From NCBI GenBank assembly GCA_965178585.1, contig OZ238267.1, positions 1,674,001 through 1,738,000 on the forward strand: a DNA stretch of 64,000 nt, given 5' to 3'. The notes beneath the pieces were generated by a model, which had not been told where the DNA came from, did not search any database, and saw only the letters and a program-made list of their open reading frames with translations. A program made the translations under genes and the position numbers. Position 1 is the first letter of the stretch; the number at the start of each line of letters is the position of its first letter. The stretch is from Marifrigoribacter sp965178585 (GTDB taxonomy: Bacteria > Bacteroidota > Bacteroidia > Flavobacteriales > Flavobacteriaceae). Below, piece by piece: positions 9,303-17,897 of the stretch.

Positions 9303-10424
9303 ATGAAAACCAAATTATTTTCTATTATTATTCTAATTGGAGTCATTCTTTGCTCATATTCATTTAAAAATATTACTAAAAATGAAGATAAACCATTCAT
9401 TATTGTGTTGGATGCTGGTCATGGAGGACATGATCCTGGCAATTTAGGAAACGGATATAAAGAAAAAGATATTGCATTAAAAATTGTTCTTGAAGTAGGG
9501 AGGATATTAGAAAAAGAACCCAATGTAAAAGTATTATATACTCGTAAAACTGATGTTTTTATAAAACTTCATGAAAGAGCACCAGTTGCAAATAAAGCAG
9601 ATGCAGATTTATTTGTTTCTGTACATTGTGATGCTTTTACAAATAATGCATATGGAGCTGGAACTTTTGTTTTAGGATTGCATAGGTCTCAAGCAAACTT
9701 TGAAGTTGCAAAGAGAGAAAATGAAGTGATTTTCTTAGAAGATGATTACGAAGAAAATTATGCTGGTTTTGATCCTAATTCACCAGAGTCATTAATTGGA
9801 ATGACTTTAATGCAAGAAGAATATCTAGATCAAAGTATTTTACTTGCCTCTTTAATACAAAACAATTTCACTAATAATTTAAAAAGAAAAGATAGAAGTG
9901 TTAAACAAGCAGGTTTTATGGTACTTTACAAGAGTTATATGCCAAGTGTTTTAGTTGAAACAGGATTCTTAACCAATAAAAAAGAAGGCGCTTATCTTAA
10001 CTCAACAAAAGGTCAAAAGGAAATGGCGAATGAGATAGCAAAAGGAATAATATCTTATAAAAACAGCTTATTATTAACAACAAATGATTCTCAAAACCCA
10101 GTAATAACTCAAGAGGAAATTGATGAAGCAATTGAAACAGTTGAAGAAAATATTTTTGAAGGATATACTTTTAAAGTTCAATTAGCGGCTTCAAGTAAAA
10201 AACTGAGTTTAGAGCCTTATAATTTTAAAGGGTTGAAGGACGTTTCCAGAAAAAAAGAAGATAAATTATATAAGTATTATTATGGGGAAACTTCCGATTA
10301 TAATAAAATTCAGTTAATGAAGAAGTATGCCAAAGAAAAAGGCTATGATTCCTGCTATATTGTTGTGTTTAAGGATGGCAAAAAGTTAAAGCTTTCTGAA
10401 GTCTTAAATTCTGTACACAAATAA
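9303..10424 (+). CDS. N-acetylmuramoyl-L-alanine amidase (Amidase_3 family)
   Basis: This 373-residue zinc amidase cleaves the bond between N-acetylmuramic acid and L-alanine of peptidoglycan. The ATG at 9303 is preferred over a TTG six bases earlier because it gives a clean signal/anchor sequence (MKTKLFSIIILIGVILCSYS). Zinc and catalytic motifs are VLDAGHGGHDPG near residue 37, the Glu in KEKDIAL, the His in VSVHCDAF near residue 105, and VLVETGFLTN near residue 220. The C-terminal tail after residue 290 (TFKVQLAASSKKL and KYYYGETSDYNK) resembles a SPOR-like peptidoglycan-binding region. It precedes an MCE gene in the same direction, a common flavobacterial arrangement. Confidence 0.92.
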   Translation: MKTKLFSIIILIGVILCSYSFKNITKNEDKPFIIVLDAGHGGHDPGNLGNGYKEKDIALKIVLEVGRILEKEPNVKVLYTRKTDVFIKLHERAPVANKADADLFVSVHCDAFTNNAYGAGTFVLGLHRSQANFEVAKRENEVIFLEDDYEENYAGFDPNSPESLIGMTLMQEEYLDQSILLASLIQNNFTNNLKRKDRSVKQAGFMVLYKSYMPSVLVETGFLTNKKEGAYLNSTKGQKEMANEIAKGIISYKNSLLLTTNDSQNPVITQEEIDEAIETVEENIFEGYTFKVQLAASSKKLSLEPYNFKGLKDVSRKKEDKLYKYYYGETSDYNKIQLMKKYAKEKGYDSCYIVVFKDGKKLKLSEVLNSVHK

Positions 10425-10476
10425 GCCTATTTCATCAATTTATTTATAAATTTGTTTTTAATCAAAAATCTAATCA

Positions 10477-11427
10477 TTGAAAATAGCTAAAGAAGTAAAA
10501 ACAGGAATACTTGCCATATTTGCGATCTTATTGTTTATATATGGTTATAGTTTTTTAAAAGGATCTGACATTTTTTCAAGTGAAAGAACATTTTATGTTT
10601 CCTATGATAATGTTGCAGGTTTAGCAGTTTCTGCTCCAGTAACTATTAATGGTTATGCAATTGGTCAAGTTAAAAACATTGATTTTAAAGATGATTTAGG
10701 AGGTTTATTGGTAACTTTTAAATTAAATAAGGATTTTGAGTTTTCAAAAAATAGTATAGTTCGTATTTATAGTACCAGTGTAATTGGTGGTAATGCACTA
10801 GCAATTATTCCACAAATAGATAAAAATAACATTGCTCAAAGTGGAGATACTTTAAAAGGTGAAATTGAGCAAGGGATGCTAGAATCTTTGACTAGCGGTT
10901 TAAAACCTTTAGAAAATAGAATCTACAAAACCCTTTCTGGGCTTGATACACTTCTTTACAATTTTAATTCAGTTTTAAATGAAGATACTAAAAATAATTT
11001 AAAGGAAGCTATAGCAAGTTTAAATAAAACGATGAATTCCTTTGAAGGGGCTTCTTCAGATTTAAATTTATTATTAAAAGATAATAAACCTAAACTAGAT
11101 AGTACTTTTTCATATTTGGAAACTACAACAGATAATTTAGCTAACTTTTCAGATTCACTTAATCAAGTAAATATTAAAGCAATGGCTGCTAATCTAGAAT
11201 CTACTTTAGAAAGTTTCAATGCAATTATGGAAAAAATAGACAATGGAGAGGGGAGTATGGGTAAACTTGTAAATGATGATAAACTCTATAATAACCTTGA
11301 GGCAGCTTCAAAAGAGTTAGAAGAATTATTAAGAGATTTAAAAGAAAATCCAAAGCGATATGTTAATATATCAGTTTTTGGGAAGAAAACAAAGGAATAT
11401 CAACCCTCTGAAAAAGAAAACAACTAG
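10477..11427 (+). CDS. MlaD/MCE family lipid-transport protein
   Basis: This 316-residue protein has one N-terminal membrane helix (about residues 10-27) and an MCE domain (about residues 38-115, TFYVSYDNVAGLAVSAPVTI and a STSVIGGNALAI strand). A helical C-terminal part follows. MCE proteins form rings that carry phospholipids between membranes, with an MlaE/MlaF ABC transporter normally encoded elsewhere. The start is a TTG giving MKIAKEVKTG, which is the conserved N-terminus of flavobacterial members; there is no ATG nearby. The gene begins 52 bases after the amidase and ends three bases before the iron-sulfur gene, so the three are likely co-transcribed. Confidence 0.88.
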   Translation: MKIAKEVKTGILAIFAILLFIYGYSFLKGSDIFSSERTFYVSYDNVAGLAVSAPVTINGYAIGQVKNIDFKDDLGGLLVTFKLNKDFEFSKNSIVRIYSTSVIGGNALAIIPQIDKNNIAQSGDTLKGEIEQGMLESLTSGLKPLENRIYKTLSGLDTLLYNFNSVLNEDTKNNLKEAIASLNKTMNSFEGASSDLNLLLKDNKPKLDSTFSYLETTTDNLANFSDSLNQVNIKAMAANLESTLESFNAIMEKIDNGEGSMGKLVNDDKLYNNLEAASKELEELLRDLKENPKRYVNISVFGKKTKEYQPSEKENN

Positions 11428-11430
11428 TTT

Positions 11431-12750
11431 ATGCAATACATTCCCAATATTCTGTTTTTAATTCTACTTATAGTAGGTTCAGGATTTTTTATAAAGAATA
11501 GTAAAAAGATAATTCGAAATATTAAACTAGGGTATAAAGTTGATGCTTCAGATAACAAAAAAGAACGCTGGAATAATGTAATTAGAATTGCTTTAGGACA
11601 ATCTAAAATGGTAGTTCGTCCAATTGCAGGTCTATTACACATAGTTGTTTATGTAGGATTTGTTATTATTAATATTGAAGTATTAGAAATTATTATAGAT
11701 GGCCTTTTTGGGACCCATCGTATTTTTTCTGGACTTGGGATTTTTTATGATATATTGATTGCATCTTTTGAGGTACTAGCACTTCTAGTATTAGTAAGTG
11801 TAATTGTATTTTGGATAAGAAGGAATATTAAAAGAATAAAACGTTTTTGGTCACCAGAAATGAAAGGTTGGCCAAAAAATGATGCAAATATTATTTTGTA
11901 TTTTGAAATGGTTTTGATGTCATTATTTTTAATAATGAATGCTACCGACTTACAATTGCAAACATTGGGAGCTGATCATTATTCGCAAGCAGGAAGTTTT
12001 CCAGTTAGTAGTAATTTATTGCCTTTTTTCGAAAATCTTTCAGAAGGGAGTTTAATTTTAATAGAACGTTCTGCTTGGTGGTTACATATTATTGGAATAT
12101 TTATTTTCTTAAATTATTTATATTTTTCTAAACACTTACATATTCTTTTGGCTTTTCCGAATGTTTATTTTGGAAGTGTAGAACCAAAAGGAAAATTTAA
12201 AAATTTAGAATCGGTTACCAATGAAGTGAAATTAATGATGGATCCTAGTGCTGATCCATTTGCAGCACCAGTCGAAGGTGCTGATGTACCAGCTAAATTT
12301 GGTGCCAGTGATGTTTTGGATTTAAGCAGAACTCAATTATTAAATGCCTATACGTGTACAGAGTGTGGACGATGTACTAGTAACTGTCCAGCCAATCAGA
12401 CAGGTAAGAAATTATCCCCTCGAAAAATCATGATGGACACAAGAGATCGTCTTGAAGAAATTGGTGTTAACATAGATAAAAATGGAGAGTTTAAACCAGA
12501 TAATAAACAATTACTAGACGATTATATTTCAAGAGAAGAACTTTGGGCTTGTACTACTTGTAATGCTTGTGTAGAAGCTTGTCCAGTTAGTATAGACCCA
12601 TTATCTATTATTATGGATATGCGTCAATATTTAGTTATGGAACAATCTGCTGCTCCTAATGAGCTTAATATTTCAATGACCAATATTGAAAACAACGGAG
12701 CACCTTGGCCTTATAATCAAATGGATAGGTTGAATTGGAAAAACGAATAA
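11431..12750 (+). CDS. membrane-anchored (4Fe-4S) dicluster oxidoreductase subunit
   Basis: This 439-residue protein starts with several membrane helices in its first 250 residues, resembling a NarI-type cytochrome b region. Two 4Fe-4S motifs follow: CTECGRCTSNCP near residue 309 and CTTCNACVEACP near residue 373. It looks like the electron-transfer half of a heterodisulfide-reductase-like complex of the HdrD/DsrK/GlpC type. The CCG-domain half is the gene starting at 13622, two genes downstream. Donor and acceptor are unknown; menaquinol is a guess from the membrane part. Short spacing on both sides indicates an operon. Confidence 0.85.
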   Translation: MQYIPNILFLILLIVGSGFFIKNSKKIIRNIKLGYKVDASDNKKERWNNVIRIALGQSKMVVRPIAGLLHIVVYVGFVIINIEVLEIIIDGLFGTHRIFSGLGIFYDILIASFEVLALLVLVSVIVFWIRRNIKRIKRFWSPEMKGWPKNDANIILYFEMVLMSLFLIMNATDLQLQTLGADHYSQAGSFPVSSNLLPFFENLSEGSLILIERSAWWLHIIGIFIFLNYLYFSKHLHILLAFPNVYFGSVEPKGKFKNLESVTNEVKLMMDPSADPFAAPVEGADVPAKFGASDVLDLSRTQLLNAYTCTECGRCTSNCPANQTGKKLSPRKIMMDTRDRLEEIGVNIDKNGEFKPDNKQLLDDYISREELWACTTCNACVEACPVSIDPLSIIMDMRQYLVMEQSAAPNELNISMTNIENNGAPWPYNQMDRLNWKNE

Positions 12751-12751
12751 T

Positions 12752-13186
12752 ATGAAAAAAGAAGAAGTTGAAAAATTATTACACGAAAAAGTAGAGGCTG
12801 GAGAACATATAAGTCCAATACTTCCAGATGGAATTAAAAATTATTTAATTGATATTGATGGTACTATTTGTGATGACATTCCAAATGAAGAACCAGAAAG
12901 GATGTTAACAGCCAGTGTTTATCCAGATGCTTTAAAAACGTTAAATAAATGGTATGATGATGGGCATATAATCTGTTTTTTTACTTCTCGTACAGAAGAG
13001 CATAGAGATTACACAGAAACTTGGTTAAAAAAACATGGTTTTAAATACCATTCTATGCTAATGGGTAAACCACGTGGAGGTAATTATCATTGGGTTGACA
13101 ATCATTTAGTTAAAGCAACTCAGTACAAAGGAAAATTTACAGATTTAGTAGATAAAAAAGTGACTATTAAAGTTTTTGAAGATTAG
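12752..13186 (+). CDS. HAD-like phosphatase family protein
   Basis: This is a short 144-residue HAD-superfamily protein. Motif I is YLIDIDGTICDD near residues 31-42, with both aspartates. A motif II-like FFTSRTEEH is near residue 74, and MGKPRGGNYHWVDNH supplies the motif III Lys and the motif IV acid. Relatives are often named phosphoheptose isomerase in databases, but it has no SIS sugar-isomerase domain, so that name is not adopted. A phosphatase acting on a small phosphorylated substrate is likely. It starts one base after the iron-sulfur gene and is part of the same operon. Confidence 0.7.
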   Translation: MKKEEVEKLLHEKVEAGEHISPILPDGIKNYLIDIDGTICDDIPNEEPERMLTASVYPDALKTLNKWYDDGHIICFFTSRTEEHRDYTETWLKKHGFKYHSMLMGKPRGGNYHWVDNHLVKATQYKGKFTDLVDKKVTIKVFED

Positions 13187-13198
13187 TTCGTTAACATC

Positions 13199-13618
13199 AT
13201 GAAATATACTATAAGTGTCTTATTATTAGTTGTTTGTTCGTTTTTAAATGCACAAACAATAATTGGAGAATGGGAGACTTTTGATGATGAGTCTGGAGAA
13301 AAATTATCGATAGTTGAAATTTACAAAACAGGTGATCAATATTTTGGAAAAATAAAACATCTATTTGAAGACCCGTTAGATTCTATTTGTGAAAAATGTG
13401 AAGGTGATAAAAAAGATCAACCTATTATAGGATTGATTATCATCGAAAATTTAAAAGTAGATGATGATGAGTATAATGGAGGAACCATTTTAGATCCAGA
13501 TAATGGCAAGACATATAAATGTTATATAGAGTTAGAAGATCAAAATAAATTAAAATTAAGAGGATATATTGGTTTTTCATTAATAGGGAGAACTCAATAT
13601 TGGCAAAGAAAAACATAA
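13199..13618 (+). CDS. DUF2147 domain secreted protein
   Basis: This 139-residue protein has a signal peptide (MKYTISVLLLVVCSFLNAQ) and the DUF2147 pattern. It begins IIGEWETFDDESGEKLSIVEI, contains a CEKCEGD segment, continues KDQPIIGLIIIENL, and ends with a WGG-type strand (here GYIGFSLIGRTQYWQR). DUF2147 proteins are small lipocalin-like or beta-barrel-like periplasmic proteins of unknown function. It sits between the two iron-sulfur genes, with 12 bases upstream and 3 bases downstream, so it is co-expressed with them, but no link in function is shown. Confidence 0.85.
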   Translation: MKYTISVLLLVVCSFLNAQTIIGEWETFDDESGEKLSIVEIYKTGDQYFGKIKHLFEDPLDSICEKCEGDKKDQPIIGLIIIENLKVDDDEYNGGTILDPDNGKTYKCYIELEDQNKLKLRGYIGFSLIGRTQYWQRKT

Positions 13619-13621
13619 AAA

Positions 13622-14413
13622 ATGAGTGATACATTGAAAGTGCCAACAATGGCCGAATTTATGGCCCATGGGAAACAACCTGAAGTACTTTTCTGGGTAG
13701 GATGTGCTGGGAGTTTTGACGATAGAGCTAAAAAAATCACAAAGGCATTTGTAAAGATATTAAATAAAGCATCTATAGATTTTGCTGTTTTAGGAACTGA
13801 AGAAAGTTGTACTGGAGATCCTGCAAAAAGAGCTGGGAATGAATTTTTATTTCAAATGCAAGCTATGATGAATATTCAGGTTTTGGATGGATATGAAATA
13901 AAAAAAATAGTTACTACTTGTCCTCATTGCTTTAATACACTTAAAAATGAATACCCTAATTTAGGCGGGAAATATGAAGTAATGCATCATACCCAATTTT
14001 TAAAAGATCTTTTAAATGAAGGAAGATTAAAAGTTGAAGGAGGAAAATTTAAAGGAAAAAGAATTACTTACCATGACCCATGTTATTTAGGTCGTGCGAA
14101 TAACGAATATGAAGCACCAAGGGATTTACTAAGAAAATTAGAAGTAGAGCTTATTGAAATGAGAAGATGTAAATCTGAAGGGTTATGTTGTGGTGCAGGT
14201 GGGGCTCAAATGTTTAAAGATGCTGAACCGGGTGATAAAGAAATATTTGTAGAAAGAACAGAAGAGGCTTTAGAAACTTCACCTTCAATTGTTGCTACTG
14301 GTTGTCCATTTTGTAATACAATGGTAACAGATGGTGTAAAATCTAAAGAAAAAGAAGGAGATGTAGAAGTTTTGGATATTGCTGAAATGATAATTAATGC
14401 TGACGAGTTATAA
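13622..14413 (+). CDS. CCG-domain (Fe-S)-binding oxidoreductase subunit
   Basis: This 263-residue soluble protein has two cysteine-rich CCG-type domains like HdrB, GlpC and LutA. The first has WVGCAGSFDDRAKK near residue 26 and TTCPHCFNTL near residue 100. The second has YHDPCYLGR near residue 150, then CCGAGGAQMF near residue 197 and GCPFCNTM near residue 229. These bind a special iron-sulfur centre that reduces a disulfide or quinone-linked substrate. It is the likely partner of the membrane 4Fe-4S subunit that starts at 11431. The natural substrate cannot be read from the sequence. Confidence 0.85.
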   Translation: MSDTLKVPTMAEFMAHGKQPEVLFWVGCAGSFDDRAKKITKAFVKILNKASIDFAVLGTEESCTGDPAKRAGNEFLFQMQAMMNIQVLDGYEIKKIVTTCPHCFNTLKNEYPNLGGKYEVMHHTQFLKDLLNEGRLKVEGGKFKGKRITYHDPCYLGRANNEYEAPRDLLRKLEVELIEMRRCKSEGLCCGAGGAQMFKDAEPGDKEIFVERTEEALETSPSIVATGCPFCNTMVTDGVKSKEKEGDVEVLDIAEMIINADEL

Positions 14414-14415
14414 TA

Positions 14416-14901
14416 ATGATAAAAGAATTTAAAGAATTACCAGAAGAATCTAGAATTTGGATATATCAATCTAACAGAAAACTTAGTGATGAAGAAGTTT
14501 TAAAAATAGAACCAAAAATTATTGAATTTTTAAAACAATGGACTGCTCATGGAAAAGACTTAGAAGCAGGTTATGAAATTAAATACAATCGCTTTATTGT
14601 ATTAGGGCTTAATCAAGAAAATGCTTCAGCTTCTGGTTGCAGTATAGATGCATCAGTCTATTTTATTCAATCTTTAGAAAAAGAACTTGGAATTGATTTA
14701 ATGGATAAAATGAACGTTACTTTTTATAATGGTGAGTTTATTGCTCATAAATCACTTATAGACTTTAAAAAGATGGCTAAAGCTAAATCTGTTTCAAAAA
14801 ATACGGTAGTTTTTAATAATTTGGTAAACACTAAACTAGATTATTTAGAAAATTGGGAAGTTCCTGCAAAAGATAGTTGGCACAATAGATTTCTAGCATA
14901 G
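14416..14901 (+). CDS. conserved flavobacterial protein of unknown function
   Basis: This 161-residue protein is conserved next to the CCG iron-sulfur gene in flavobacteria. Databases often label it ABC transporter ATPase, but no Walker A, Walker B or signature motif is present, so the label is not supported. Visible features are WIYQSNRKLSDEEV near the start, a central GYEIKYNRFIVLGL strand region and SASGCSIDASVYFIQ, which contains the only Cys. It lacks a signal peptide and is predicted cytoplasmic. It starts two bases after the upstream gene, so it belongs to the iron-sulfur operon. Confidence 0.7.
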   Translation: MIKEFKELPEESRIWIYQSNRKLSDEEVLKIEPKIIEFLKQWTAHGKDLEAGYEIKYNRFIVLGLNQENASASGCSIDASVYFIQSLEKELGIDLMDKMNVTFYNGEFIAHKSLIDFKKMAKAKSVSKNTVVFNNLVNTKLDYLENWEVPAKDSWHNRFLA

Positions 14902-14921
14902 TTTTTGTTAACTTTTGGTAT

Positions 14922-17837
14922 ATGAAAAAACTGCTTCTAACCTTACTAATACTATTAATTTATATTTCAGGAACCTCTCAGCAGGTATATCCATTGCTTG
15001 TTGATAAAGATCAACTCAATCAAAAAAAATGGGTAGACAGTATTTATAATTCGATGACTTTAGAAGAAAAAGTCGGGCAATTATTTATGGTAGATGTTTT
15101 TTCTAGTGACCCTAAATCTAAAACCGATAAAATTGATTTATTAATTAAGAATCAACATATTGGAGGGATTATATTCTCAAAAGGGGGGCCAGTTCGTCAA
15201 GCAAAACTTAATAATCATTATCAAAATATTTCAAAAACGCCATTAATTATGGCAATGGATGCTGAGTGGGGCTTGGCAATGCGATTGGACTCTACTTTTG
15301 CTTATCCTTGGAATATGACACTTGGGGCCATTACTAATAATGAAATTATTTATAGAATAGGGAAGCAAATTGGTAAACATACTAAGAGAATAGGAATGCA
15401 TATTAATTTTTCTCCTGTTGTTGATATAAATACCAATCCTAACAATCCTATTATTGGAAACCGATCTTTTGGTGAAGATCGCGATAATGTAACAGAAAAA
15501 GCTTTGGCTTATATGCGCGGTATGCAAAGTGTAGGTGTATTGGCAAATGCAAAACATTTTCCAGGACATGGAGATACCGAAAAGGATTCACATAAAACAT
15601 TACCAACAATATCTTTTTCAAAAAGCAGGTTAGATAGTATTGAATTGCACCCATACAAAAGATTATTCCAAGAAGGATTAAGTAGTGTTATGGTGGCCCA
15701 TCTAAATGTGCCAGCTTTAGAAGATAGACCAAATTTTCCATCTTCGATTTCAAAAGATATTGTTACCAATTTATTACAAAAGGAAATGGAGTTTAATGGG
15801 TTGGTTTTTACGGATGCATTAAATATGAAAGGAGCATCTAATTTTAAAGAACCAGGTGAAATTGATTTGGCTGCTTTTTTAGCAGGAAATGATGTTTTAT
15901 TAATATCTGAAAGCATTCCAAAGGCACACCAACTTATCATGAGTGCTTATAATGATGGAAGAATTACTGAAGCGAGATTAGAACATTCTGTAAAGAAAAT
16001 ATTATTTGCAAAATACAAAGTTGGCTTAAATGAGTATCAGCCTGTTGAGTTGAATAATTTAGTTGAAGATTTAAATACTCCTTTAGATAGAGTATTGTAT
16101 GAAGAGGCTATGGAAAATGCCATAACAGTATTGAAAAATGAACGTCTTGTTATACCAATCAAAAAATTAGAAAACACAAAAATTGCTTATGTTCATTTTG
16201 GAGATGATTCTGGAGCCGGTTTTTTAGCTCAATTAAAAAAATATGCTAAGGTTGATTGGGTAAAAGCTAAAACTGTAGATGAATACAATGAAAAATTGAA
16301 AGACTATGATGTAACTATTATTGGTTTTCATAAATCGAATGCTAACCCCTGGAAAGGATATAAATTTACTGAAATTGAATTAACTAGAATTTATGAAATT
16401 GCTCGAAATAATAATGTAATATTAGATGTGTTTGCTAGGCCTTACGCTTTATTAGATGTTACTGTTCCCTCAAATATTGACGGTATTATTATGTCTTATC
16501 AAAATAGTAAGGTTTCTCAAGAACTTTCCGCACAGCTAATTTTTGGAGCTATTACAGCCAAGGGCTCTCTTCCTGTTTCAATTGGAGATAAGTTTCCTAT
16601 TAAGACTACCAACTTTACTAGAGACCAAAAAAGATTACAATATGGTACTCCAGAAAGCGTAGGCGTAAATTCTGAAAAATTGAATAAAATTGATTCTTTA
16701 GCTAATGTGGGTTTGAATGAAGATATGATGCCTGGAGCACAAGTTTTAGTGGCTAGGAAGGGTAAAGTAATTTATCATAAATCTTTTGGTTATCATACTC
16801 AAAATAAGAAAATTAAAGTTTCTGAAGATGATATTTACGATGTTGCTTCATTAACTAAAATTTTGGCAACATTACCAATGGTTATGGAACTAGTAGATAA
16901 TGGTACAATTAACTTAAACACGAAAATTTCAGAACTGTTACCGGAATTTATGGGCTCCAATAAAGAAGATATTACATTAAAAAAGATGTTATCTCACTAT
17001 GCTCGTATAAAAGCTTGGATACCATTTTATATTAAAACATTGGATTCTTTAAAACAGCCTGATGTTCAGTATTATTCAAGAAATAAATCAAAAGATTTTA
17101 ATATTCAAGTGGCTAATGATTTGTATATGCGTAATGATATGAAAGACTCTATTTATCTTCGGATTATGGAAAGCGATTTATATCCAAGATTAAAATATAA
17201 ATACAGTGACCTTCCTTATTATATAGTAAAGGAATATTTAGAAAGACATTATAATAAACCAATGCAAGATTTAGTTCAAGAACACCTTTATAAATCTTTA
17301 GGAGCTAATAATACCACTTATTTGCCATTAGAAAAGTTTCCGTTAGATAGAATTCCGCCTACAGAGGAAGATAATTATTTTAGAATGCAAAAGATTCAAG
17401 GTTATGTTCACGATCAAGGAGCAGCGATGTTAGGTGGTGTTAGTGGACATGCAGGATTATTTAGTAATGCCAATGATATTGCGAAAATTATGCAAATGTA
17501 TCTTTGGGAAGGGAGCTATGGTAATACGAAATACTTGACACCAGAAACACTCGATTTATTTAATACTTGTAATTTTTGTGATATAGATGTAAGGAGAGGA
17601 GTTGGTTTCGACAAACCACAACTAGGAGATGTTGGACCAACTTGTGGTTGCGTTTCAATGGATAGTTTTGGCCATAGCGGATTTACAGGAACATTTACCT
17701 GGGCAGATCCAGAAGAAGATATCATTTATGTGTTTTTATCAAACAGAACTTACCCAGATGCTACAAATAGAAAGATCATTAAAAATAATTTAAGAAGTGA
17801 TATTCAAGATTTAATTTATCAAGCAATTGATGAATAA
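14922..17837 (+). CDS. GH3 beta-N-acetylglucosaminidase fused to a serine hydrolase (beta-lactamase family)
   Basis: This 971-residue exported protein joins two enzymes. The signal peptide is MKKLLLTLLILLIYISGTS. Residues about 40-370 are a glycoside hydrolase family 3 domain with the NagZ motif KHFPGHGDTEKDSH near residue 210 and the nucleophile region FTDALNMKGA near 295. Residues about 380-570 form the second GH3 domain. Residues about 585-970 are a class C beta-lactamase-like domain with SLTK near 642, the YSD triad near 760 and GHSGFTGT near 917. The pair could process muropeptides: NagZ-type cleavage of GlcNAc-MurNAc and a peptidase or esterase step. This fusion is known in Bacteroidetes. 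A separate transcript is possible, although it lies only 20 bases after the preceding gene. Confidence 0.92.
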   Translation: MKKLLLTLLILLIYISGTSQQVYPLLVDKDQLNQKKWVDSIYNSMTLEEKVGQLFMVDVFSSDPKSKTDKIDLLIKNQHIGGIIFSKGGPVRQAKLNNHYQNISKTPLIMAMDAEWGLAMRLDSTFAYPWNMTLGAITNNEIIYRIGKQIGKHTKRIGMHINFSPVVDINTNPNNPIIGNRSFGEDRDNVTEKALAYMRGMQSVGVLANAKHFPGHGDTEKDSHKTLPTISFSKSRLDSIELHPYKRLFQEGLSSVMVAHLNVPALEDRPNFPSSISKDIVTNLLQKEMEFNGLVFTDALNMKGASNFKEPGEIDLAAFLAGNDVLLISESIPKAHQLIMSAYNDGRITEARLEHSVKKILFAKYKVGLNEYQPVELNNLVEDLNTPLDRVLYEEAMENAITVLKNERLVIPIKKLENTKIAYVHFGDDSGAGFLAQLKKYAKVDWVKAKTVDEYNEKLKDYDVTIIGFHKSNANPWKGYKFTEIELTRIYEIARNNNVILDVFARPYALLDVTVPSNIDGIIMSYQNSKVSQELSAQLIFGAITAKGSLPVSIGDKFPIKTTNFTRDQKRLQYGTPESVGVNSEKLNKIDSLANVGLNEDMMPGAQVLVARKGKVIYHKSFGYHTQNKKIKVSEDDIYDVASLTKILATLPMVMELVDNGTINLNTKISELLPEFMGSNKEDITLKKMLSHYARIKAWIPFYIKTLDSLKQPDVQYYSRNKSKDFNIQVANDLYMRNDMKDSIYLRIMESDLYPRLKYKYSDLPYYIVKEYLERHYNKPMQDLVQEHLYKSLGANNTTYLPLEKFPLDRIPPTEEDNYFRMQKIQGYVHDQGAAMLGGVSGHAGLFSNANDIAKIMQMYLWEGSYGNTKYLTPETLDLFNTCNFCDIDVRRGVGFDKPQLGDVGPTCGCVSMDSFGHSGFTGTFTWADPEEDIIYVFLSNRTYPDATNRKIIKNNLRSDIQDLIYQAIDE

Positions 17838-17897
17838 AAAATAATAAACAAATTAAAATTTAATAATTTTAAGAATCCAATTAAAGTCAGTATTAAT

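Noticed and set aside
10424..10476. AT-only inverted repeat between the amidase and MCE genes
   Set aside because: Short and AT-only, so likely chance rather than a terminator.
12752..13186. Label phosphoheptose isomerase
   Set aside because: No SIS domain; DxDGT and HAD motifs are present.
14416..14901. Label ABC transporter ATPase
   Set aside because: No Walker A, Walker B or signature motif is present.
15243..15940. Minus-strand open frames inside the GH3 gene
   Set aside because: They are antisense shadows with no domain pattern.
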